Positions 18,015 through 26,832 of a stretch of DNA of 64,000 nucleotides are shown here, in pieces. The DNA lies in contig CAJWEZ010000004.1 in the NCBI GenBank assembly GCA_913030605.1, positions 42,204 to 106,203 of the forward strand, written 5' to 3'. Positions within the stretch are counted from its first letter, which is position 1. Each line of letters begins with the position of its first letter. The translations under genes and the position numbers were made by a program. Origin of the DNA: an uncultured Spirochaeta sp. (GTDB lineage: Bacteria; Spirochaetota; Spirochaetia; DSM-27196; Alkalispirochaetaceae). The notes under the pieces were generated by a model that ran no database searches, was not told the DNA's origin, and saw only the letters and a list, made by a program, of their open reading frames with translations.

Positions 18015-20699
18015 GTGAAGCGCCTGCTGCGTACCCTGGTGATACTAGGCTCCATCGTCGCCGTGTGTGCCGCCGTTCTCGGAGCTGCGTGGCTCGTTCT
18101 CACCCGCCGGCCGGCGCCGGACACCTCCGGCCGCGACATCGTTTCCGGCATCGACGCCTCGGTCGAGATCGTCCGTGACGGGTCCGGCGTGCCCCACATC
18201 TACGCCTCCTCGGACCGGGATCTGTGGTTCGCCCAGGGCTACGTTCACGCCCAGGATCGGTTCTGGCAGATGGAGTTCTGGCGGCGCATCGGGGCGGGAC
18301 GCCTCTCCGAGCTGTTCGGCGAAACCACGCTGGGTACCGATCAGTTCATCCGGACGATGGGCTTTCCGCGGATCGCTGCGCAGGAGTACGAGCGGCTTTC
18401 GCCGGAAGCGCGCGCGGCGCTCGACGCGTACGCCGCCGGTGTCAACGCGTGGATCGGCGACCGCCGTCCCGGCGAACTGGCCCTGGAGTTTGAGCTCCTG
18501 GGGCTGCAGGGCGTGGACGTGCAGGTAGCGCCGTGGACGCCGGTGAACACCCTCACATGGCTCAAGATCATGGCCTACGACCTGGGCGGAAACTTTCAGG
18601 ACGAGATCGACCGGCTCGAGCTGATCCGGGCGGTTGGTCTGGAGCGGACCGCGGACTTTTTCCCGCCCTACCGCGGCGACGAGATGCCGTACGTCGTGAC
18701 CGACTCGGAACTGGAGCGTTTTCTGGCGGAGACCGGACTCCCCGCGGGCAGCACTCCCGCCGGCGCGGTCGGTTCGTCGGGGCCGCTCGCCGACGCCGTG
18801 GCGAACCTGCCCACGCGCCTGGTGGGCGGCGTCGACCCCGGCGCCCCGCTGGCCCTGGGGCGCGGCGGCGGCGTGGGATCCAACAACTGGGTTGTGTCGG
18901 GAGACCTCACCGGTGACGGTCGGGCGATTCTCGCCAACGATCCCCACCTGTCGATCCAGATGCCGTCGATCTGGTACGAGGTCGCCCTCCACGGACCGGA
19001 CATCGACGTCGCGGGATTCAGTTTCGCCGGTGTTCCCGGCGTGGTGGTCGGTCACAACGAGAGCATTGCCTGGGGCGTCACCAACGTGAATCCCGACGTG
19101 CAGGATCTGTACATCGAACGGGTGAACCCGGAGAACGTGCTGCAGTACGAGGTGAACGGTGAGTGGCGTCCCATGACCGTCCGCTACGAGGAGATCGATG
19201 TCCGGGGCCGACCGGAACCGGTGGTCATGCGGGTGCGAGAGACGCGCAACGGACCGATCGTCTCCGATCGTGGCAGTCTGGCGGGCGAGAGCGGTGGTGC
19301 GTTCACCCCGCCCATGGGCGTCGCCGATGCCGCCCGAGCCGCCGGCGGGGCTCCTGGCCCCGCGGCGGGTGCCGCCGCCGCCGGCGCCCTCACTCTCACC
19401 GAGCTGAGCCTGCGCTGGACCGCCCTGGAGCCGAACCGAACACTGGAGGCGGTGCTGGCGCTGGACCGGGCGCAGTCCTTCCAGGAGTTTCGGCAGGCGG
19501 CGGCGCTCTTCGAGATCCCGGCGCAGAACCTGGTCTACGCCGACGTCGACGGCAACATCGGCTACCAGCTTCCCGGCCGGATCCCGGTGCGCCACAACCA
19601 CGATGGCCGCCTGCCGGTGGCGGGGTGGGTCGACGACTACCAGTGGGACGGCTACATCCCCTTCGACGAGCTTCCTTCGGTCTACAACCCGCCCAAGGGC
19701 TACATCGAATCCGCGAATCAGCCGGTGGTATCCGGGAGGTATCCGTACCTCGTGCACCTCGACACGAACCACGGGTACCGCGCACGGCGCATCGCGGATC
19801 TGATCGAGTCCGCCGACGGACCGATCACGATGGACACGGTGGCGGAAATGCAGCGCGATGTGTACAACCTGTCCGCCGACGAACTGATCCCGTTCCTGGT
19901 CGCTGCCGCCGAGGGTGTCGCGGAAGCCACCGCCGACGGCGAGGAGTGGTCCCCCACCGCGCGGGAGGTGCTGGCGTTCGTGGCGGAGACGCTCAACGGC
20001 TGGGACCGGCGCATGGATGTCGACTCGGTCGGTGCGACGGTGTTCGCCTTCGTGTGGCAGGCGCTGCTGGAGGAGGTCTTCGCCGACGAGATCCCGCCGG
20101 ACCTGTGGTCGAAGGATCGCCTGCTGGGTGACATTTCGCGGATGCAGGATGCCGTGGCGCGCCTGATGACCGACCCGCACAACCCGTGGTGGGACAACGT
20201 AAACACCCCCAACTCGGTGGAAACGCGGGACCGGATCCTGCGATTGGCGATGGTTGCCGGGTGGGAGGCCGCGGACGCTGCGCTGGGTTCACGGGTGTCG
20301 GACTGGACGTGGGGGACGCTGCACACCGCCACCTTCCGCAATCGAACCCTCGGTGAATCCGGTATCGGCATCGTGGAACGGCTGTTCAACCGCGGTCCCG
20401 TCTCCGTGGCCGGCGGCCTGCAGCAGGTCAGTTCCACCGACTACGCCCTCACCGAGCCCTTCGAGGTGGTTCACGTGTCGTCCATGCGCATGATCCTCGC
20501 GCCGGGCCGCTGGGATGCGGGACGCCTGGTGCACACTACCGGGCAGAGCGGTCACCCGTACGATCCGCACTACGACGATTTTATCGATCTGTGGCGACGC
20601 GGAGCCTACCACGCCCACAACTGGTCACGGGCGGCGGTCGACGCCCACGCCGCGGAAACGCTCACCCTGGTTCCCGCCGCCGACGAGTCCGGCGGGTGA
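18015..20699 (+). CDS. penicillin acylase family Ntn hydrolase
   Basis: The 894-residue precursor starts with a membrane or signal segment (LVILGSIVAVCAAVLGAAWLVLT), so it acts in the periplasm. An N-terminal chain is followed by a linker and the autocatalytic site Gly-Ser289 in GVGSNNWVVSG, where Ser289 becomes the N-terminal nucleophile of the beta chain. Members cleave amides such as acyl-homoserine lactones or beta-lactam side chains, so the substrate is open. The start is GTG 18015, with GAGGA 8 nt upstream inside the aldo/keto reductase stop region, so the two genes form an operon. An Ala/Gly-rich insertion lies near 19330-19395. It converges on fumC with a 20-nt gap. Confidence 0.9.
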   Translation: MKRLLRTLVILGSIVAVCAAVLGAAWLVLTRRPAPDTSGRDIVSGIDASVEIVRDGSGVPHIYASSDRDLWFAQGYVHAQDRFWQMEFWRRIGAGRLSELFGETTLGTDQFIRTMGFPRIAAQEYERLSPEARAALDAYAAGVNAWIGDRRPGELALEFELLGLQGVDVQVAPWTPVNTLTWLKIMAYDLGGNFQDEIDRLELIRAVGLERTADFFPPYRGDEMPYVVTDSELERFLAETGLPAGSTPAGAVGSSGPLADAVANLPTRLVGGVDPGAPLALGRGGGVGSNNWVVSGDLTGDGRAILANDPHLSIQMPSIWYEVALHGPDIDVAGFSFAGVPGVVVGHNESIAWGVTNVNPDVQDLYIERVNPENVLQYEVNGEWRPMTVRYEEIDVRGRPEPVVMRVRETRNGPIVSDRGSLAGESGGAFTPPMGVADAARAAGGAPGPAAGAAAAGALTLTELSLRWTALEPNRTLEAVLALDRAQSFQEFRQAAALFEIPAQNLVYADVDGNIGYQLPGRIPVRHNHDGRLPVAGWVDDYQWDGYIPFDELPSVYNPPKGYIESANQPVVSGRYPYLVHLDTNHGYRARRIADLIESADGPITMDTVAEMQRDVYNLSADELIPFLVAAAEGVAEATADGEEWSPTAREVLAFVAETLNGWDRRMDVDSVGATVFAFVWQALLEEVFADEIPPDLWSKDRLLGDISRMQDAVARLMTDPHNPWWDNVNTPNSVETRDRILRLAMVAGWEAADAALGSRVSDWTWGTLHTATFRNRTLGESGIGIVERLFNRGPVSVAGGLQQVSSTDYALTEPFEVVHVSSMRMILAPGRWDAGRLVHTTGQSGHPYDPHYDDFIDLWRRGAYHAHNWSRAAVDAHAAETLTLVPAADESGG

Positions 20700-20719
20700 G
20701 CGTCCGGGGCGTGCCGCAG

Positions 20720-22102
20720 CTACACCATCTTTGACGGATCCAGGAGTTCGTTGACCTTCTCCTCAGAGAGGAGGCCGCTCTCCAGGACCACGTCGCGGAT
20801 CTTGCGCTTTTCGCGGTAGGCGGTGTAGGCGAGTTTGGACGCCTGATCGTAGCCGATCTCGGTCGCCAGCGGTGTGACCAGCGCCAGGGACCATTCGATC
20901 CAGTGCTCCAGCCGCTCGCGGTCCGCCTCGAGTCCGGCGATCGCGCGATCGGCGAAAACGCGACAGGTGTTGGCCAGAATGTCGATCGAGCTCAAGGTCT
21001 CCAGGGCGATGAGCGGGTTCATCATGTTCAGTTCCAGCGGACCGTTCTGGCCGGCGATCGTGACGCTGACGGCCTTACCGTTCACGTAGGCGGCGACCTG
21101 GATCACCATCTCGGGTATGACCGGATTCACCTTGCCCGGCATGATCGACGACCCCGGTTGCAGACTCGGCAGTACGATTTCGCCGAGGGCGCCGCGGGGC
21201 CCGCTGGCCAGGAGGCGGAGGTCGTTGGCGATTTTCATGAGGCTGGTGGCCAGGGTGTTCAGCGAGCCCATGAGCTCCACCTGCGCGTCGCGACTGGCGA
21301 TCGCCTCAAACTTGTTGGGGGCGCTGCGGAACGGCAGCCCCGTCTCATCGGCGATGCCGGCGGCGACGGCATCGGGAAAGTCGGGGTGGCAGTTGATCCC
21401 CGTTCCCAGCGCCGTTCCGCCCAGTGCGAGCTCCTCCAGGTCGGGAAGCGCGGTGCGAATCCGCCGGGAGGCTTTCTCGATCTGTACTGCGTAGCCGGAA
21501 AACTCCTGCCCCAGCGTCATGGGAACCGCGTCCTGCAGATGGGTGCGACCGAGCTTCACGAGGTCGGAAAACTCCGCTTCCTTCTTTCGCAGCGCCGCGG
21601 CGAGATGGTCGACGGCCTCCAGCAGGCGCTCCGCCTCCACCCGGTTGGCGATGTGGATCGCCGTGGGAATGACGTCGTTGGAGGACTGGCCGCGATTCAC
21701 GTGGTCGTTGGGATGGACGGGGCTGCGGGTGCCTCGGGGCTGGCCGAGGATCTCGTTGGCGCGGTTGGCGATGAGCTCGTTGGTGTTCATGTTCCAGCTC
21801 GTGCCGCTGCCGGTCTGGAACACGTCGATCGGGTAGTGCTCGTCCCAGCCGCCCTGATACACCTCCGCCGCGGCCTGCTGCACCGCCTCCGCCAGGGACG
21901 CGTCGATCGTACCGAGCGAGCCGTTGACCGCCGCGGCGTGCTTCTTGATCAGAGCCAGGGCGCGGATCATCGGGGTCGGGATGCGCATAGCGCTGACCCC
22001 GAAGTTCTGTACCGCCCGCTGTGTCTGGGCACCCCAGTATGCCCAGTCGGGAATCTCCACCTGCCCCATCGAATCGGATTCGTAGCGTACCTGGTCACTC
22101 AT
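20720..22102 (-). CDS. fumC: class II fumarate hydratase
   Basis: FumC interconverts fumarate and malate without an iron-sulfur cluster. The 460-residue product has the superfamily signature GSSIMPGKVNPVIPE and the usual substrate motifs (SGTSWNMNTNE, GRTHLQDAVP). A GAGGAG site lies about 11 nt upstream of the ATG. The gene is divergent from the two malate dehydrogenase-like genes, which use its product, and the shared 102-nt intergenic region holds a palindrome that could co-regulate both. Confidence 0.95.
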   Translation of the reverse strand: MSDQVRYESDSMGQVEIPDWAYWGAQTQRAVQNFGVSAMRIPTPMIRALALIKKHAAAVNGSLGTIDASLAEAVQQAAAEVYQGGWDEHYPIDVFQTGSGTSWNMNTNELIANRANEILGQPRGTRSPVHPNDHVNRGQSSNDVIPTAIHIANRVEAERLLEAVDHLAAALRKKEAEFSDLVKLGRTHLQDAVPMTLGQEFSGYAVQIEKASRRIRTALPDLEELALGGTALGTGINCHPDFPDAVAAGIADETGLPFRSAPNKFEAIASRDAQVELMGSLNTLATSLMKIANDLRLLASGPRGALGEIVLPSLQPGSSIMPGKVNPVIPEMVIQVAAYVNGKAVSVTIAGQNGPLELNMMNPLIALETLSSIDILANTCRVFADRAIAGLEADRERLEHWIEWSLALVTPLATEIGYDQASKLAYTAYREKRKIRDVVLESGLLSEEKVNELLDPSKMV

Positions 22103-22151
22103 GCCGTGTATTTCTCCTCAAAAAACTCAGAAAAATTGTCACGCAAACCCT

Positions 22152-22180
22152 TTCCGGTCCGGAATGGTGTTGCGTATATT
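22152..22180 (+). promoter_or_regulatory. mdh promoter with palindromic operator over the -35
   Basis: TTCCGG-T-CCGGAA (22152-22164) is a perfect 13-nt palindrome whose left arm is also the best -35, 17 nt before TATATT (22175-22180). A bound protein would block polymerase. The site lies in the divergent fumC/mdh region. Confidence 0.5.
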
Positions 22181-22204
22181 ACCAGATACTAACGGGAGAG
22201 CTGA

Positions 22205-23116
22205 ATGGCAAATATCGCGATCATCGGCGCTGGAAATGTCGGTGCCAACACAGCGTTTTTCATCGCCGAACGAAACATCGGTGGTGTCGTCATGTACGAC
22301 ATCCAGGACGGACTCGCCCAGGGCAAGGCTCTGGATATGATGGAGGCCGCGCCCATTCGCGGCTATCAGTACGCGATTACCGGGACAAACGCAATTGAAG
22401 ACATCCTCGACACGCGAGTCGCGGTTCTTGCCGCCGGCACGGTCCGGGAACCGGGCATGAAGCGTGAGGACCTCTTCACGAAGAACACCGAGATCGTGGA
22501 CGCCGTGGCGGCGCAGATGCGCGACTACGGTGGTACCGTCGTCATCGCCACGGAGCCGGTGGACCTCATGGTCATGCGCTTTCGCGAGAAGTCCGGACTG
22601 GACGCCTCCCGCGTCGTCGGGCTCGGCGGTGTACTGGACAGCACGCGCTTCCGCTACGCCCTTAGCAGGGAACTCGGCGTGACGACGGAAAACATCAATG
22701 CGGTCGTCATCGGGCGTCACTCGGACCAGATGATGCCGCTGGCGGACTACAGCCGCATCAGTGGCGTGCCGGTCAGCACGCTCATGGAACAGAGCGCCCT
22801 GGAAGCCGTGATCGAGGAAACCCGCAACGCCGGCGACCTGATCGTGGAGATGTCGCAACGGTCGTCCAGCTTCTACGGTCCCTCCGCCGCCGCCGCCGAC
22901 GTGGCCCAGGCGATCGTCTGGGATACCAAGCGCATCCTGCCGGTCTCCTTCGTCTGGGACGGGCAGTACGGGATCGACGGGGTCGCCATGAGCCTGCCCG
23001 TGGTGCTCGGCTACACGGGAATCGAGCGCGTGCTGGAGCCGAACCTGAGTCAGGACCAGGTCCGGGAGCTCAAGAAGTCGGCCGACGAGATTTCGTCGAT
23101 CTACGCCAAGGCCTGA
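22205..23116 (+). CDS. divergent malate dehydrogenase-like protein
   Basis: This 303-residue protein has the NAD-binding GAGNVGAN motif and an Asp after the second strand (NAD preference). Substrate Arg residues are Arg81, Arg87 and Arg148, and the catalytic His is His172 (GRHSDQMMPL). The motif that reads SNPLD in its neighbour reads TEPVD here, so the Asn that contacts the substrate carbonyl is replaced by Glu117. The conserved GGHGDTMVP is also altered to GRHSDQMMP. It is the first gene of a pair with a canonical enzyme 12 nt downstream. It may act on a different 2-hydroxy/2-oxo acid or have a regulatory role. A GGAGAG site precedes the ATG. Confidence 0.8.
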   Translation: MANIAIIGAGNVGANTAFFIAERNIGGVVMYDIQDGLAQGKALDMMEAAPIRGYQYAITGTNAIEDILDTRVAVLAAGTVREPGMKREDLFTKNTEIVDAVAAQMRDYGGTVVIATEPVDLMVMRFREKSGLDASRVVGLGGVLDSTRFRYALSRELGVTTENINAVVIGRHSDQMMPLADYSRISGVPVSTLMEQSALEAVIEETRNAGDLIVEMSQRSSSFYGPSAAAADVAQAIVWDTKRILPVSFVWDGQYGIDGVAMSLPVVLGYTGIERVLEPNLSQDQVRELKKSADEISSIYAKA

Positions 23117-23128
23117 GGAGTTGGAGAA

Positions 23129-24067
23129 ATGAGCAAAGTATCAGTCATCGGCGCGGGAAACGTCGGCGCAACCGCTGTCTATTATATAGCGGAGAAAAAT
23201 ATCGCCGACATCGTGATGGTCGACGTGGTGCCCGGCATGCCTCAGGGAAAGGCCGCGGACTTTATGCACGCCGCACCCTCCCGTGACTACAACGTCAAGA
23301 TCGTCGGATCGAACGACTATTCCGAGATCGCCGACAGCGACGTGGTGGTGATGACCGCCGGCATGGCGCGCAAACCCGGGATGGACCGGATGGACCTGCT
23401 CAAGACGAACGTCAACATCGCAAAGCAGGCGGCGCAGGCGATCGCGACCTACGCGCCCAACGCCCTGGTCATCGCCGTGAGCAATCCGCTGGATGTGATC
23501 TCGATGGTCACCCTCCGCGAGAGCGGCTTCGCGCTGAAGCGCGTTGTCGGCATGGCAGGCATACTCGATTCGACCCGATTTCGGTATTTTATTGCAGAGA
23601 AGCTGAACGTTCTCCCGCAGGACGTAATGGCGATGGTACTGGGCGGTCACGGGGACACGATGGTTCCCCTGCCGAGGTACACCTCCGTCGCCGGGTTCCC
23701 GCTGACCGAGCTGCTGGACAGCGAGACGATCGAACAGCTGGTGGATCGAACCCGCAAGGGCGGGGCCGAGATCGTCAGCTATCTCAAGAAGGGGAGTGCG
23801 TACTATGCCCCGGCGGCAAGTGTCGCCAAAATGGTGGAGGCGATGATCAAGGACGAAAAGCGCTTCGTCGCCGCAAGTGCGTATCTGCGCGGAGAGTACG
23901 GACACCGGGACATGTTCCTCGGGGTGCCGGTACTCCTCGGACGAAACGGGGTCGAGAAGATCTACGAACTCGATCTGACCGCGCAGGAGCAGCAGGCCCT
24001 CGACCAGTCCGCAGAGGCTGTTCAGGAGGGTGTCAAAACGTTGGAAGCGATCTATACACCCGGCTGA
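23129..24067 (+). CDS. mdh: malate dehydrogenase
   Basis: This NAD-dependent enzyme oxidises malate to oxaloacetate, the last step of the TCA cycle. The 312-residue LDH-like type has GAGNVGAT, Arg81 and Arg87 (MARKPGMDRMDL), Asn119 (AVSNPLDV), Arg150 (ILDSTRFRY) and His174 (GGHGDTMVPL), all canonical. A GGAG site lies upstream of the ATG. It is cotranscribed with the divergent paralogue and closed by a strong terminator. The Arg at the substrate-discriminating loop supports malate rather than lactate. Confidence 0.95.
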   Translation: MSKVSVIGAGNVGATAVYYIAEKNIADIVMVDVVPGMPQGKAADFMHAAPSRDYNVKIVGSNDYSEIADSDVVVMTAGMARKPGMDRMDLLKTNVNIAKQAAQAIATYAPNALVIAVSNPLDVISMVTLRESGFALKRVVGMAGILDSTRFRYFIAEKLNVLPQDVMAMVLGGHGDTMVPLPRYTSVAGFPLTELLDSETIEQLVDRTRKGGAEIVSYLKKGSAYYAPAASVAKMVEAMIKDEKRFVAASAYLRGEYGHRDMFLGVPVLLGRNGVEKIYELDLTAQEQQALDQSAEAVQEGVKTLEAIYTPG

Positions 24068-24113
24068 GGACGGTGTCCCGTCGGGAAGGTATGGTGACCT
24101 CCGTGGTGTGGTG

Positions 24114-24147
24114 CCGGCCTGCATCGTTGATGCAGGCCGGTTTTTTT
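24114..24147 (+). terminator. intrinsic terminator after mdh
   Basis: Perfect 11-bp stem (24114-24124 with 24130-24140), 5-nt loop, then seven T. Confidence 0.95.
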
Positions 24148-24175
24148 GTGTCTCCCGCCTTTCGTGACCTTTGAG

Positions 24176-24205
24176 TTGCTAACTCGGAAGAGGCGCTGTT
24201 ATATT
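24176..24205 (+). promoter_or_regulatory. promoter of sdhAB-sucCD
   Basis: TTGCTA (24176-24181), 18 nt, TATATT (24200-24205). The implied leader of about 120 nt before sdhA contains a small hairpin, CGGCAC-gtct-GTGCCG (24268-24283). Apart from these elements the 264-nt mdh-sdhA gap holds no gene that I can support. Confidence 0.5.
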
Positions 24206-24331
24206 TGTCGAGTACTAAAGTAGGGATATACGTATTCGATGTGTGGTGCCGGGGACCGGCGCGGTTGCGGCACGTCTGTGCCGGCTCTTCGTTTGCGATC
24301 CCTGCTGACAACGCTGTGTTGGAGGGAGAAC

Positions 24332-26062
24332 TTGATACACGAATTTGATGCGGTGATCGTAGGGGCGGGAGGCGCCGGCCTGTATGCGGCACTCGAGGCC
24401 AGCAAGACCGCCAAGACCGCGGTGGTGAGCAAGCTGTATCCGCAGCGGAGTCACACCGGCGCGGCGCAGGGGGGCATCGGAGCTGCACTGGGAAACGTGG
24501 AGGAGGACACGCCGGAATGGCACGCCTTCGACACGGTGAAGGGTGGCGACTACCTGGTCGACCAGAACGCCGCCAAGATCCTGGCGGAGGACGCGGTCCG
24601 GGCGGTGTACGACCTGGAGAACCGGGGACTTCCGTTCAGTCGCCTGGAGGATGGGAAAATCGCTCAGCGGCGATTCGGCGGTCACACGCACCATTTCGGT
24701 GAAGGGGCGGTCCATCGCTCGTGCTACGCCGCCGACCGGACCGGGCACATGATTCTTCAGACGCTGTACCAGCAGTGCGTGAAGAACGACGTGCAGTTTT
24801 TTGACGAGTACCAGGTGGTGGACCTGCTCCTCGAGGGCACCACGGTCAAGGGCATCGTCACCTTTGAGCTCAAGACCGGCGAACTGCACATCTTCAAGGC
24901 CAAGGCCGTGCTTTTTGCCACCGGCGGTTTCGGCCGCATGTTCAAGATCACCTCCAACGCCCACGCCAACACCGGCGACGGTCCGGCGATCCTCGCCCGT
25001 GCCGGAATCCCGCTTGAGGACATGGAGTTCTTCCAGTTTCATCCCACGGGAATCCGCGGTATGGGAATCCTCATCACCGAGGGTGTGCGTGGCGAAGGCG
25101 GCATCCTGAAAAACCGCGACGGCGAGCGCTTCATGGAACGCTACGCCCCGACCCTGCTGGACCTGGCTCCCCGCGACATGGTGAGTCGCGCGATCATGAC
25201 CGAGGTTGGCGAGGGCAAGGGCGTTCGCGGCGATCGCAAGATCGATGACTACGTCTGGCTCGACGCGAGCCACCTCGGCCGTGAGGTGGTGGAGAAGAAG
25301 ATTCCGGACATCGCGGATTTCTGCCGCACCTACCTGGGTGTCGATCCCGCCGAGGAGCCGATGCCGGTGCAGCCGACCGCACATTACGCCATGGGCGGCA
25401 TTCCCACCGACGTCGACGGTCGTGTGGACACCGGTAAACAGGTGTACGACGGCCTCTACGCCGCCGGTGAGGCCGCCTGTGTCTCCGTCCACGGTGCAAA
25501 TCGGCTGGGGACCAACAGCCTCGTTGACCTGGTGGTGTTCGGACGCCGCGCGGGCATGCACATCGCCGAGTACGTGAAAAGCGCCTCCCACGGGAGCGTC
25601 ACGGAGGCGGACGCCGACCGGGCACGTCAGCGGATCGACGCGCTGCGCCACCGCAAGGGCGGGCGCCACGTCGGTCCCATCATGCACCGTATGCAGGAAG
25701 TGATGATGGAAAAGGTCGGCGTCTACCGGACCCAGGAGAAGATGGACCAGGCGGTGGAGGAAATCCGCCAGCTGCGGGAGGACTTCAAGGAGGTCGCGGT
25801 TCAGGACACCGGCGCGGGGTTCAACTCCGAGGTGCTCCAGATCATGGAGCTGGAAAACCTCCTGGATCTGTCCCTGATCACCGCCGCCAGCGCCGCGAAC
25901 CGCACCGAAAGCCGCGGCGCCCACGCTCGGGAGGACTTCCCGGACCGGGACGATCCCAACTGGCTCAAGCACACAATGGCGGGTCTGGACAATGACCGGG
26001 TGACGATCGACTTCAAGCCCGTCGATGTCAGCATCTGGGAACCGAAGCCGCGGAAGTACTGA
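24332..26062 (+). CDS. sdhA: succinate dehydrogenase flavoprotein subunit
   Basis: SdhA carries covalent FAD and oxidises succinate to fumarate at the membrane. The 576-residue product has the [11 protein letters not shown] dinucleotide motif, the FAD-attachment His in [17 protein letters not shown], and active-site motifs [15 protein letters not shown] and [21 protein letters not shown]. The start is TTG 24332 with a GGAGGGA site 4 nt upstream; an in-frame ATG at 24239 would add a tail unlike any SdhA. sdhB follows after 17 nt, but no sdhC or sdhD membrane-anchor genes are present here. Fumarate reductase activity cannot be excluded. Confidence 0.95.
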   Translation: MIHEFDAVIVGAGGAGLYAALEASKTAKTAVVSKLYPQRSHTGAAQGGIGAALGNVEEDTPEWHAFDTVKGGDYLVDQNAAKILAEDAVRAVYDLENRGLPFSRLEDGKIAQRRFGGHTHHFGEGAVHRSCYAADRTGHMILQTLYQQCVKNDVQFFDEYQVVDLLLEGTTVKGIVTFELKTGELHIFKAKAVLFATGGFGRMFKITSNAHANTGDGPAILARAGIPLEDMEFFQFHPTGIRGMGILITEGVRGEGGILKNRDGERFMERYAPTLLDLAPRDMVSRAIMTEVGEGKGVRGDRKIDDYVWLDASHLGREVVEKKIPDIADFCRTYLGVDPAEEPMPVQPTAHYAMGGIPTDVDGRVDTGKQVYDGLYAAGEAACVSVHGANRLGTNSLVDLVVFGRRAGMHIAEYVKSASHGSVTEADADRARQRIDALRHRKGGRHVGPIMHRMQEVMMEKVGVYRTQEKMDQAVEEIRQLREDFKEVAVQDTGAGFNSEVLQIMELENLLDLSLITAASAANRTESRGAHAREDFPDRDDPNWLKHTMAGLDNDRVTIDFKPVDVSIWEPKPRKY

Positions 26063-26079
26063 GAGAGGAGCAAGGCACC

Positions 26080-26829
26080 ATGAAAGTTACCCTGGCGATC
26101 CAGCGTTTCAACCCCGAAACCGACAGCGAGCCCCACGTCCAGAACTACCAGGTGGAGGTTGAACCGACCCACCGCGTTCTGGACGCGCTCATGGACATCA
26201 CCCAGAACCAGGACGGTACGCTCGGCTACCGCCGCAGTTGCGCCCACGGCGTCTGCGGCAGCGACGCCATGCGCATCAACGGCCGCGAGAAGCTGGCGTG
26301 CAAGACCCTGTTCAAGGATCTGGAGATCGAGGAGGGCGGAACCCTGGAGATCGAGCCGCTGCGCCACCTGGACGTGCAGAAGGACCTCATGGTCGATCAG
26401 TCGACCTTCTTCAAGAAGTTCCGCAGCGTGAAGCCCTACTTCGTTCCGAAGGCGGCGGAGCCGGAGCACGGCGAGTTTATCCAGTCGCCGGAGGAGCGCG
26501 CGCTCTTCGACGAGGCTACCAAGTGCATCAACTGCGCGGCGTGCTACTCCGCGTGCCCGGTTCTGGACAAGAACCCCAACTTTGTGGGACCGCAGGCGAT
26601 CGTCGCCGCGGCGCGCTTCGTGAACGACAGTCGTGATCAGGGACTGGAAGCGCGGCTCGATGCGCTGGACCAGAAGGACGGCGTGTGGCCCTGTGAGAGC
26701 CATTTCGAGTGCACCCGTGTGTGTCCCCGCGACATCAAGATCACCAAGCTGATCAACCTGACCAAGCGTCAGATCAAGAAGTACCGCGACGCCCGAGGCG
26801 AACAGACCGCGGAGGAAAGGGCTCAGTAA
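26080..26829 (+). CDS. sdhB: succinate dehydrogenase iron-sulfur subunit
   Basis: SdhB passes electrons from SdhA through three iron-sulfur clusters to the quinone site. The 249-residue product shows the [2Fe-2S] ligands in SCAHGVCGSDAM with a distal Cys in LACKT, and the ferredoxin-like Cys sets CINCAACYSACP and CESHFECTRVCP for the other two clusters. A GAGAGGAG site precedes the ATG. sucC starts 3 nt after its stop, so the operon runs on into succinyl-CoA synthetase. The membrane anchors must be encoded elsewhere. Confidence 0.95.
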   Translation: MKVTLAIQRFNPETDSEPHVQNYQVEVEPTHRVLDALMDITQNQDGTLGYRRSCAHGVCGSDAMRINGREKLACKTLFKDLEIEEGGTLEIEPLRHLDVQKDLMVDQSTFFKKFRSVKPYFVPKAAEPEHGEFIQSPEERALFDEATKCINCAACYSACPVLDKNPNFVGPQAIVAAARFVNDSRDQGLEARLDALDQKDGVWPCESHFECTRVCPRDIKITKLINLTKRQIKKYRDARGEQTAEERAQ

Positions 26830-26832
26830 GGC

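Noticed and set aside
18999..19400. Possible frameshift or insertion in the acylase gene around the Ala/Gly-rich segment
   Set aside because: The frame continues and conserved motifs follow on both sides, so it is an in-frame insertion.
24239..24331. N-terminal extension of sdhA from ATG 24239
   Set aside because: No ribosome site and no SdhA-like sequence; TTG 24332 has GGAGGGA at proper spacing.
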